From contig CAKSUM010000001.1 of the NCBI GenBank assembly GCA_934501535.1, positions 1 through 64,000 on the forward strand: a stretch of 64,000 bases of DNA. The letters are read 5' to 3'. The translations under genes and the position numbers were made by a program. Shown one piece after another: positions 45,071 through 52,671 of the stretch. Each line of letters begins with the position of its first letter. Within the stretch, counting starts at the first letter, position 1. Source of the stretch: an uncultured Clostridia bacterium. GTDB lineage: Bacteria; Bacillota; Clostridia; UBA1381. Under the pieces are notes generated by a model. The model saw only the letters and a program-made list of their open reading frames with translations. It was not told where the DNA came from and searched no databases.

Positions 45071-45646
45071 TCAATTTGTCCGTTTTTGTTTTTCCGAGAT
45101 TGTTGCAATTGCATTATCGATATTAATATCAAACAAAATTCCCGTTTTGCGTATCACTTCATAAATATCGTCTTTCATGCCGTCATCAATCCATTTTTCC
45201 ATCATACCGAGAAGTGCAAAGCAATAAAATGCCGATATAAACTGCAAATCGTCTTCGGAAATATTTTTTCCGTCTGCCTTGCGCGAAACAAACTCCGATA
45301 CAACTGCGTAAATGGTTTTTTCAAGATAGCGGCTGAGCTGCTGTCTTTTTACCGAATTGTGCAAATGAAAAATCGCTTTTTTGTTTTTTATGGCAAATTC
45401 CACCGCCACGCACAGTCCCTCGCCCCATGACGGATACGGCTGCTTGTGCATTTCCGCAATGCGGTTTATTTCGTTCTGCATAATCTCGTCCACGAGCGCA
45501 TATATGTCCTGAAAATTATAATAAAATGTGTTGCGGTTTATACCGCAATCGTCCACAATGTCTTTAACAGTGATTTTATCAAACGGATTTTCGCTCAGAA
45601 GCTTCATAAATGAGTTCATGATTGCTGCTTTTGTAAATTTGGACAT
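45071..45646 (-). CDS. TetR/AcrR-family transcriptional regulator
   Basis: A 191-residue regulator. The N-terminal helix-turn-helix reads KITVKDIVDDCGINRNTFYYNFQDIYALVDEI, the TetR signature; the C-terminal half is a helical ligand and dimer domain. The start is ATG 45646 (or 45649), after GCGGAGG. It is upstream of the MMPL transporter on the same strand and has its own consensus promoter. It probably controls the MMPL-GLUG pair through the palindrome in between. The ligand is unknown. Confidence 0.88.
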   Translation of the reverse strand: MSKFTKAAIMNSFMKLLSENPFDKITVKDIVDDCGINRNTFYYNFQDIYALVDEIMQNEINRIAEMHKQPYPSWGEGLCVAVEFAIKNKKAIFHLHNSVKRQQLSRYLEKTIYAVVSEFVSRKADGKNISEDDLQFISAFYCFALLGMMEKWIDDGMKDDIYEVIRKTGILFDINIDNAIATISEKQKRTN

Positions 45647-45706
45647 CATATACCTCCGCGTCATTTTCCGGCAAGCTGCATCAGCGCCGCATTTTATACA
45701 GAATAT

Positions 45707-45735
45707 ATTATATCACATTTCCATGTATTTTTCAA
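45707..45735 (-). promoter_or_regulatory. Promoter of the tetR gene
   Basis: The minus strand carries TTGAAA (45730-45735), a 17-bp spacer and TATAAT (45707-45712). Confidence 0.8.
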
Positions 45736-45774
45736 TATTTTAATGACTGAATTTTTTAGCTCTTTTATATAAAA

Positions 45775-45814
45775 AATAAGTTGCATCAAAATCAATTTTG
45801 ATGCAGCTTATTTT
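45775..45814 (-). terminator. Terminator of the attenuated four-gene operon
   Basis: A long stem (AATAAG, mismatch, TGCATCAAAA against TTTTGATGCA, CTTATT) with a 4-nt loop starts 4 bp after the amidohydrolase stop codon and runs into T residues on the minus strand. Confidence 0.85.
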
Positions 45815-45817
45815 AAA

Positions 45818-46615
45818 TCATTCAACACCCAAAAGCTTTGCGGCGTTGTCATACAGAATTTTCTTTCTTTGCGTTTCCGATAACGGTATTTTCATAAACC
45901 GCTCCAGCTCCACATCAAGTCTCCACATCGGATAATCCGTACCGAACATAACGCGGTCATCTCCGTAGGCGTCAATAAATCTGCGTGCCGTTTCCGGCGA
46001 TACCGCAAACAGCGTAGATGATGTATCAACCATGAATTTTTCATAGCCCGCAAGAGTTTTCACGGCGTCCTCCCACACGGAATATCCGCCGAAATGCGCG
46101 CCGATAAACGTAAGGTCTGTATAAATATCCAAAATCGGTTTAATCCGGTTCGGGTTTGAATAATCATACCTCGAGTCGCCGCAGTGCATAAGAATGGGCA
46201 GACCGTGTTTCTCGCACAGTTCGTAAATTTTCAGCATACGGTAATCGTCCATTTTGAAACCCTGAATATCCGGGTGCAGCTTGACGCCTTTAAGTCCCAG
46301 ACTCATAAGCTCGTTAAAATCTGCCGCAATATTCTCGCTGTCCGGGTGCAGCGTACCGAAACCGGTCATTTTTCCGCCGCTTTCCGCAACGCTTTTCGCA
46401 ATGAACCGGTTTATGCTCGAAACCTGTTGAGGTGAGGTTGCAACCGACTGCACCAAAAAATGCGTAAATCCCGCTTTTTCTCCTTCAACAAGGAGCGTGC
46501 CTGCCGTGCCGTCCATCAGCGACACCGTATCATAAAACTTCCCCGTTGCCGCAGCTGCCTTATGCGCTATTTTTTCGGGATAGATATGGCAGTGTGCGTC
46601 AATAATCTTATACAT
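45818..46615 (-). CDS. Amidohydrolase-superfamily metal-dependent hydrolase
   Basis: A 265-residue TIM-barrel hydrolase of the Amidohydro_2 (ACMSD/TIM-barrel) type. Seen: IIDAHCHIYP at the N-terminus (HxH metal ligands), LHPDIQGFKMDD, LPILMHCGDSRYD (His), LTFIGAHFGG (His) and VMFGTDYPMWRLD (Asp). Such enzymes hydrolyse C-N bonds or decarboxylate; substrate unknown. It is the last gene of the operon behind the leader-peptide attenuator and begins 16 bp after ilvE. Confidence 0.85.
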   Translation of the reverse strand: MYKIIDAHCHIYPEKIAHKAAAATGKFYDTVSLMDGTAGTLLVEGEKAGFTHFLVQSVATSPQQVSSINRFIAKSVAESGGKMTGFGTLHPDSENIAADFNELMSLGLKGVKLHPDIQGFKMDDYRMLKIYELCEKHGLPILMHCGDSRYDYSNPNRIKPILDIYTDLTFIGAHFGGYSVWEDAVKTLAGYEKFMVDTSSTLFAVSPETARRFIDAYGDDRVMFGTDYPMWRLDVELERFMKIPLSETQRKKILYDNAAKLLGVE

Positions 46616-46631
46616 TTTGCATCAAATCCTT

Positions 46632-47693
46632 TTAGTCAATCTTAACAGTCCAGTTAAATTCATCCGGAGCCTTGCCCCACTGAATACTCGTCAGCGTATC
46701 ATACAGCATTTGCGTTGTTTCGCCGATTTTGTTATCGTTAATCGTGTATGTTTTGCCCTCATAGTAAAGCTCGCCGACCGGTGAAACAACAGCCGCTGTT
46801 CCGCAGCCCCAAAATTCTTCCATCTTTCCGCTTTCCAGCGCGCCGATAATCTCGTCGATGCTTATTCTGCGCTCCGAAACCTTGTAGCCCTTTGCTTTCA
46901 AAAGCTCAATAATGGATTTTCTCGTGATACCCGGCAGAATTGAACCCGACAGCATTGGTGTAACAATTTCTCCGTCAATCTTCATCATAACGTTCATTGC
47001 GCCGACCTCTTCTATATATTTCCTTTCGACGCCGTCCAGCCAAAGAACCTGTGTAAATCCGAGTTTTTCAGCCTTTTCGCCCGCGCGTGTTGCTGCTGCG
47101 TAGTTTCCGCCGCACTTCGCGTATCCGGTACCGCCGCGGACAGCTCTTACGTCCTGATCTTCAATCATAATCTTAACCGGATTAATACCCTCGGCATAGT
47201 AACTGCCCGAAGGTGACGCAATAATTACAAATCTCGCGTTGTTAATCGAATGAACGCCCAGACTGTCATCCGTGCCGAACAGGAACGGTCTTACATAGAG
47301 AGATTCACCCTCGCCGTACGGAACCCAGTCCTTTTCACATTCAACAAAGGTCAGGAATGCTTTCAGCATATCCTCCTCCGGCATTACCGGCAGACCCAGT
47401 CTTTCCGCAGAATTGTTCATTCTGCGCGCATTTTCGATAGGACGGAACATCTGTACGCCGCCGTCTGCCCGTCTGTACGCTTTCATTCCCTCAAAAATTT
47501 CAGCGCCGTAGTGAAATACCGTTGACGCCGGGTGCAGCGTGATATTTTCAAACGGAACTATTCTTGCGTCATGCCAGCCCTCGCTGCGGCTGTAATCGGC
47601 AATAAACATATGGTCGGTAAAAATTTTACCAAAGCCCAGCTCCTTCGTTGGCTTTTCTTTCGGTGTCTGCGTTTTTGTAATTTTGATTTCCAT
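46632..47693 (-). CDS. ilvE: Branched-chain amino-acid aminotransferase
   Basis: A 353-residue class IV PLP aminotransferase of the longer BCAT type (BCAT1/2-like, about 350 residues). Seen: HYGAEIFEGMKAYRR with the substrate-binding stretch, YVRPFLFGTDDSLGV, the PLP lysine in GTGYAKCGGNYAAA, VLWLDGVERKYIEEVGAMN and ITPMLSGSILPGITR-like sequence. It converts Leu, Ile and Val to their 2-oxoacids and back. The control of this operon by a Leu/Ile/Val leader peptide supports a role in branched-chain amino-acid supply. Confidence 0.93.
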   Translation of the reverse strand: MEIKITKTQTPKEKPTKELGFGKIFTDHMFIADYSRSEGWHDARIVPFENITLHPASTVFHYGAEIFEGMKAYRRADGGVQMFRPIENARRMNNSAERLGLPVMPEEDMLKAFLTFVECEKDWVPYGEGESLYVRPFLFGTDDSLGVHSINNARFVIIASPSGSYYAEGINPVKIMIEDQDVRAVRGGTGYAKCGGNYAAATRAGEKAEKLGFTQVLWLDGVERKYIEEVGAMNVMMKIDGEIVTPMLSGSILPGITRKSIIELLKAKGYKVSERRISIDEIIGALESGKMEEFWGCGTAAVVSPVGELYYEGKTYTINDNKIGETTQMLYDTLTSIQWGKAPDEFNWTVKID

Positions 47694-47722
47694 TTTTATA
47701 TCTCTCCTTTAATTATAATTAA

Positions 47723-50185
47723 CTACTCTTTGGTAACAATGCCGTCAACTTTTTTTATCCCAAGCTTTGCTGCGGCATCATCGCGCATTTTGAACTTCAG
47801 TATTTTTCCTGCCGCATTCATCGGGAAGCTGTCCACAAAGTCAATATATTTCGGTACCTTGTGCTTTGCCATGTGACTTTTTATATAATCCTTCATTTCG
47901 TCCGCCGTCATGGTTTCGCCGTCCTTTAAAATTATGCATGCCATGATTTCTTCGCCGTACTGCTCGTCCGGAACGCCGATTACCTGCACATCTTTGACCT
48001 TTTCATGCGTGTAGATAAACTCCTCGATTTCTTTCGGGTAAATATTTTCTCCGCCGCGGATAATCATGTCCTTAAGGCGTCCCGTTATGCGGTAGTTACC
48101 CTCCGGCGTACGCAGCGCCAAATCTCCCGTGTGCAGCCAGCCGTCCTTATCGATAGCAGCTGCCGTTTCACGTGGCATTTTATAATAACCTTTCATTATA
48201 TTATATCCGCGTGCCACAAACTCACCGGTTTCATTATCGCCCAAATCCTCGCCGGTTTCCGGGTCAACAATTTTACACTCAATTTCCGGCATAGCGCGTC
48301 CCACCGTGGATACACGCACATCAATCGGATCGTCGGTACTGCTCATCGTGCAGCCCGGCGATGACTCGGTCTGACCGTAAACAATTGTTATTTCCTTCAT
48401 GTTCATCTTGTTTATAACGTCATTCATTGCGGAAACCGGGCACGGTGAACCTGCCATAATTCCGGTACGCATATACGAAAAATCGGTTTTTTCAAAGTCC
48501 GGGTGCGACAGCATGGCGATAAACATAGTCGGTACGCCGTGAAATGCTGTGATGCGTTCCTGATTTATGCACGCAAGAGCCGGCTTGGGCGAGAAATACG
48601 GCAGCGGCAGCAGTGTTCCGCCGTGCGTCATGGCAGCCGTCATTGCCAGAACCATGCCGAAGCAGTGGAACATCGGCACCTGAATCATCATCCTGTCCGC
48701 CGTGGATAAATCCATGCGGTCGCCGATACATTTTCCGTTATTTACAACATTGTAATGAGTCAGCATAACGCCTTTTGGGAAGCCCGTTGTACCCGATGTG
48801 TACTGCATATTGCAGACATCGTTTATATCAACTCTCGCAGCCATTCGCAAAACCTCGGCAAGAGGTACCGATGACGCTTTTGAAAGTGCGTCCTCCCATG
48901 TCATGCAGCCTTTTTGCGAATATCCCACCGTAATTACATTGCGCAGAAACGGCAGTCTTTTTGAATGAAGCTGCTCTCCCCTTTTTGTGTTTTCCAGTTC
49001 GGGGCAAAGCTCCGCTATAATTTCATTATACCGCGAATCGCGCCAGCCGTCAATCATTATCAGCGTATGCGTGTCGGATTGTTTCAAAAGATACTCCGCC
49101 TCATGTATTTTGTATGCGGTGTTCATCGTTACCAAAACGGCGCCGAGCTTAACCGTCGCCCAGAACGCAATGTACCATTCCGGCACATTCGTAGCCCAGA
49201 CCGCCACATGCGAGCCTGCCTTTACTCCCAGCGCAACAAGCGCACGGCAGAACTCATTTACATCATCGCGAAACTCGGAATATGTACGCGTGTAGTCAAG
49301 CGTGGTGTACTTAAACGCAAGCTGATCCGGAAATTCCTCCGCCATTCTGTCGAGAACCTGTGAAAAGGTTTTTTCGATAAGCGCATCCTTTTTCCACACG
49401 AATTTTCCGGTACCTGCTTTATTTTCGTATAATGTATGCTTGGCGCGAGAGAATTTTTCAAAGCGCGACATGTAGCTGACAAAGTGAGGGAAAATAATGT
49501 TCATATCCGAAATATCGCTGTCCCATGACGGGTCCCATTCAATTGACATAAAGCCGTCATAATTTATCGAACGCAGCGCGTTTACAATATCCGCAATCGG
49601 CAGCGAACCCTCGCCGACAAGGCTGTATGAGCCTTCGCCGTCGGAATCCTTCATATGAATATGTTTAATATATGCTCCCAGATTTTTCACCGTGACCTCC
49701 GGTTCTTCGCCGGCAATCCGGTACGGATAATGCAAATCCCAGACAGCGGCAAGGTTGTCGCTCGCAAATTTTGCTATGCTTTCTGCAAGAACGCCGGTAT
49801 CAGCAAAGACGCCTACCGTTTCCACCAGCAGGACAATGCCGTTTTCCTCCGCTTTTCCGAGCGCCGATGTAATAAATTTTTCCGCACCCTCAACGCTTTT
49901 TGCAGCCTTGATGCGTATATAATTCGTGTGCAGCGCGCGGCATGCCGAGATACATTCCTCCAGTTCATTCATAGCCGCGTCCGTATCCTCCGAAACATCA
50001 CTTACCATGTCGATGCATGAAATTTTAATGCCGTTTTCTATCAGCTTATGGTACACGTCGGATACTCCCGAAAGCTCGTTTATATCATGAATTTCAATAC
50101 CGTCAAACTTATATTCGCGCGCAATATCGATAAATTCATCAAGCCCCGTATTCTTCCATCTGTTTGTTGAAAATGATAAATTCAT
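47723..50185 (-). CDS. Fusion: xylose-isomerase-like TIM barrel + AMP-forming acyl-CoA ligase
   Basis: An 820-residue two-part protein. Residues 1 to about 250 are a sugar-phosphate isomerase/epimerase (AP2Ec) barrel with likely metal ligands Glu122 (LLVETVG), Asp150 (AVWDLHY), His177 (IKHIHMKD) and Glu216 (MSIEWDP). Residues about 265-820 are an AMP-binding ligase with YTSGTTGFPKG (462-472), a YGQTESSPG loop, ITGRLKDMIIRGGENIYPKE and the catalytic C-terminal Lys in MNAAGKILKFK. The reading frame is continuous with no sign of a frameshift. It starts 3 bp after the LeuA-like gene, in the same operon as ilvE. The joint substrate is unknown. Confidence 0.9.
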   Translation of the reverse strand: MNLSFSTNRWKNTGLDEFIDIAREYKFDGIEIHDINELSGVSDVYHKLIENGIKISCIDMVSDVSEDTDAAMNELEECISACRALHTNYIRIKAAKSVEGAEKFITSALGKAEENGIVLLVETVGVFADTGVLAESIAKFASDNLAAVWDLHYPYRIAGEEPEVTVKNLGAYIKHIHMKDSDGEGSYSLVGEGSLPIADIVNALRSINYDGFMSIEWDPSWDSDISDMNIIFPHFVSYMSRFEKFSRAKHTLYENKAGTGKFVWKKDALIEKTFSQVLDRMAEEFPDQLAFKYTTLDYTRTYSEFRDDVNEFCRALVALGVKAGSHVAVWATNVPEWYIAFWATVKLGAVLVTMNTAYKIHEAEYLLKQSDTHTLIMIDGWRDSRYNEIIAELCPELENTKRGEQLHSKRLPFLRNVITVGYSQKGCMTWEDALSKASSVPLAEVLRMAARVDINDVCNMQYTSGTTGFPKGVMLTHYNVVNNGKCIGDRMDLSTADRMMIQVPMFHCFGMVLAMTAAMTHGGTLLPLPYFSPKPALACINQERITAFHGVPTMFIAMLSHPDFEKTDFSYMRTGIMAGSPCPVSAMNDVINKMNMKEITIVYGQTESSPGCTMSSTDDPIDVRVSTVGRAMPEIECKIVDPETGEDLGDNETGEFVARGYNIMKGYYKMPRETAAAIDKDGWLHTGDLALRTPEGNYRITGRLKDMIIRGGENIYPKEIEEFIYTHEKVKDVQVIGVPDEQYGEEIMACIILKDGETMTADEMKDYIKSHMAKHKVPKYIDFVDSFPMNAAGKILKFKMRDDAAAKLGIKKVDGIVTKE

Positions 50186-50188
50186 CGC

Positions 50189-51571
50189 TTATACCTCCTC
50201 AAAGCAAATCTTGTTCAGCGCGTTTATGTATGCGTTTATACTTGATTCCACAATGTCCGTTGAAACTCCCTTGCCCGAATACAGTTTACCGCCCGAGCGA
50301 AGCTTAACAACAGTTACGCCGACAGCCTCTCTGCCCTCAGTAACCGCCTGAATTTGAAAATCGTCCAGCTCAAAATGTCTGCCGGCAATCTGCTCGATGC
50401 ATTGGAACGCCGCGTCAATCGGGCCGTCGCCTACAGTCATGCCGCTCTGCTGCGCGCCCTCCTTGGAAAGCGTCATAACGCATGACGCATTGATTACGTT
50501 TCCGCTGTTTATAACATAATTCTGTAGCTTATAGGTCGGTGCGGTCTGCATGGCAGCACTGGCAATAATCACCTCAAGCTCTTTGACCGTAACCTGCTTT
50601 TTCCGTGCAACTTTCTCAAATTCCGCATATACGTTTGATATATCCTCCTCGGACAAATCGTAGCCCATTTTGCGGATAACCGCCGAAACGGTGTTTATGT
50701 CATCTTTCTCGCTGAGGATAATGCCCGTCTGACCGTTGTCGGAAATTTCATCAATATTGATGTGTGCCGCTCCCGGTCTGTTGATTGTATGCTCAAGCGC
50801 GGTATACGCAAGATTTGCATATACACCCAGGCTGTCGCCCTTTGAGCGCAGTATGCGTGCAGCGTCCGTGAGCTTCGGCAGTCCGCCGCCGGCAGTGGTG
50901 GTTTTAATGCCGCCTATACCCGATGAAATTGCGGAAATCATGCATGCGGACGCCATAGACAGATTATCCGAACATTCCGCGCAAAGGCTGACTTTATCGA
51001 TACCCTCGGTATTTTCACGGACGTTTCTTACAAAGGCGCCGAATTCCTCGGGCAGCATCTCTCCGGCACTGTCGCACAGGGTTATCGTCCGCGCGCCGGC
51101 GGATATTGCGGTTTGAACTGCTTTATACAAAAATTCCGGCTCGCTTCTGGTTGCGTCCAACGCGGAAAATTCAACATCATCACAATACTGCGCACACTTT
51201 TTTACAAGCGTATCAATCATTTCCAGAATTGCCGGCGGCTTTTTTCCGCACAGATATTCCATTTGTACGCTTGATGTCGGCACGGCAAGACGCAGTCTGA
51301 ATTTTTTTGCACCCGACATAGCTTTTGCCGTCATTTCCACCGATTCCTCGGTATAATCCACATTGCATGAAATAATGCTGTTTTTTAAAAGCGGTGCAAT
51401 TGCGTGCAAAAACAGTATGTCTGTCTTTGTATTTGTGATTTTTGCTGCTTCAATTACGTCAACGCTGATTTTGTCAAGCTTTTTCGCACAGTCGATTTTC
51501 TCCTTGAAGCTCAAAACACCGTTTTTTTCACTTTCCCTTAACGTTACGTCGGTTACAAGTATCCTTTGCAT
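50189..51571 (-). CDS. Divergent LeuA/citramalate-synthase-like protein
   Basis: A 460-residue DRE-TIM protein with a C-terminal LeuA regulatory domain (about 345-450; PTYKLQNYVINSGNV, GDGPIDAAFQCIEQI, YSGKGVSTDIVESSINAYINA). The start MQRILVTDVTLRESEKNG keeps Asp8 and Arg12 of the DxxLRD motif, but the HxH metal motif is replaced by CAE in SLCAECSDN (Cys197, Glu199) and the GxGERxGN loop by TTTAGGGLPK. It may have changed chemistry or be a sensor rather than an isopropylmalate synthase. The start at 51571 follows AAGGAG; the terminator lies just upstream. First structural gene of the attenuated operon. Confidence 0.8.
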   Translation of the reverse strand: MQRILVTDVTLRESEKNGVLSFKEKIDCAKKLDKISVDVIEAAKITNTKTDILFLHAIAPLLKNSIISCNVDYTEESVEMTAKAMSGAKKFRLRLAVPTSSVQMEYLCGKKPPAILEMIDTLVKKCAQYCDDVEFSALDATRSEPEFLYKAVQTAISAGARTITLCDSAGEMLPEEFGAFVRNVRENTEGIDKVSLCAECSDNLSMASACMISAISSGIGGIKTTTAGGGLPKLTDAARILRSKGDSLGVYANLAYTALEHTINRPGAAHINIDEISDNGQTGIILSEKDDINTVSAVIRKMGYDLSEEDISNVYAEFEKVARKKQVTVKELEVIIASAAMQTAPTYKLQNYVINSGNVINASCVMTLSKEGAQQSGMTVGDGPIDAAFQCIEQIAGRHFELDDFQIQAVTEGREAVGVTVVKLRSGGKLYSGKGVSTDIVESSINAYINALNKICFEEV

Positions 51572-51601
51572 AGCTTTTCTCCTTTTCTCCGCGGAATATA
51601 C

Positions 51602-51640
51602 AAAAAAACGGGAATTTGCGGCTGTCACCGTAAATTCCCG
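51602..51640 (-). terminator. Attenuator terminator of the Leu/Ile/Val operon
   Basis: Arms CGGGAATTT/AAATTCCCG (51609-51640), with an inner CGG/CCG pair, close a 6-nt loop and are followed on the minus strand by seven T residues. It lies between the leader peptide and the first gene. Confidence 0.9.
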
Positions 51641-51678
51641 AAATCATTCAAACTATATATCCCGTATGAAATAATATC

Positions 51679-51774
51679 TCAGGCACGACAAACAGCGCTG
51701 TTATTGTCTACGCGTAGGACAAATAGGACAGCGCTAATGAGGTTAATTAAATTGGCTGATATCGATTTTACCAT
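51679..51774 (-). CDS. Branched-chain amino-acid leader peptide
   Basis: A 31-residue ORF (ATG 51774, TGA 51679-51681), too short for routine calling. It starts 8 nt after GAGG and about 40 nt downstream of the promoter. It begins MVKSISANLINLIS and continues AVLFVLRVDNNSAV. Twelve of 31 residues are Leu (4), Ile (3) or Val (5), and there is an overlapping stem (arms 51694-51701 and 51728-51735, AGCGCTGT/ACAGCGCT) that can act as a pause hairpin. A strong terminator follows 39 bp beyond the stop. This is a classical ribosome-mediated attenuator: stalling when Leu/Ile/Val-tRNA is short should disrupt the terminator. Confidence 0.85.
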   Translation of the reverse strand: MVKSISANLINLISAVLFVLRVDNNSAVCRA

Positions 51775-51814
51775 GACAGCTACCTCAAACACAATCGTTT
51801 CTGAATTTTCATAC

Positions 51815-51843
51815 ATTATAGCATATATTGATTATTTTGTCAA
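51815..51843 (-). promoter_or_regulatory. Promoter of the attenuated operon
   Basis: The minus strand carries TTGACA (51838-51843), a 17-bp spacer and TATAAT (51815-51820), both exact consensus. Confidence 0.9.
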
Positions 51844-51850
51844 GCATTTT

Positions 51851-52648
51851 TTAAAAATTATTATATTCAAGCCACTTTAAAAGCTCGCATGACCAATTTG
51901 AAACATGGTCATTGGCTTTGCACTCGCCGCCGTCGGCAAGACCCAGTCCGTGGTTGCCGTCGGGATAGACATGCAGCTCGACGCCGGTTCCGCCTTTATG
52001 AAGCGCCGAAGCATAGTCAATGCTGTTGCTCACCGGAACGCAGTTATCGGCAAAAGTTGACCAGATAAAAGCCTTCGGTGTTTTTTCCGTCACCAGCAAA
52101 TTCGGCGACAGCTTATCGCTCATTTCTCCGTTTTTTTCACCGAGCAGATTTACCGCCGAGCCGAGGTGCGCCTCGTCGCCGCTGAGCATTATTACCGGAT
52201 AGCATAAAATCTGTCCGTTCGGGATAAAATCCTCGCCGTCAATTTCATCAGTGCCCTCATAATCGATTTTTTCAAAATAAGTAGACGTAAGCGCCGCCAG
52301 GTGTCCGCCGGCGGAGGAACCCATAATCAGAATTTTATTTTTGTCAAGACCGTATTCTGCGGCGTTGTGACGAACCGTACGCATTGCTCTGCGCGCGTCC
52401 AGAAGCGGCAGCGGAAAACGGTGCGGCGAAACGCGGTATGCGCACACAAAAGCGGTATATCCGTGCTCTGCCAGGAATTTTGCATATCCCTCTCCCTCGT
52501 GCGCAGCACGCATTTCATAACCTCCGCCCGGCAGGATTACTACCGCCGCATCCGATTTTTTCTCATCAGGTATATACGCCGTCAGCGTCGGCACCTCCTC
52601 ACACATTCCGGGGGTATTTTCCCATAAGTTTTTCTCAATAATTTTCAT
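51851..52648 (-). CDS. Alpha/beta hydrolase (acetyl-esterase type)
   Basis: A 265-residue cytoplasmic hydrolase related to BD-FAE/Aes-type esterases. Seen: AAVVILPGGGYEMRA for the oxyanion hole (HGGG-like GGGY), the nucleophile in ILIMGSSAGGHLAAL, Asp in IWSTFADNCVPV and His in YPDGNHGLGL. Substrates in the family are acetylated sugars or small esters. The start at 52648 is chosen over upstream GTG/TTG codons that are very near the AAAGGA. It follows the glycerol-1-phosphate dehydrogenase gene and is probably co-transcribed with it. Confidence 0.85.
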   Translation of the reverse strand: MKIIEKNLWENTPGMCEEVPTLTAYIPDEKKSDAAVVILPGGGYEMRAAHEGEGYAKFLAEHGYTAFVCAYRVSPHRFPLPLLDARRAMRTVRHNAAEYGLDKNKILIMGSSAGGHLAALTSTYFEKIDYEGTDEIDGEDFIPNGQILCYPVIMLSGDEAHLGSAVNLLGEKNGEMSDKLSPNLLVTEKTPKAFIWSTFADNCVPVSNSIDYASALHKGGTGVELHVYPDGNHGLGLADGGECKANDHVSNWSCELLKWLEYNNF

Positions 52649-52671
52649 TTTCAACACATTCCTTTATATTT

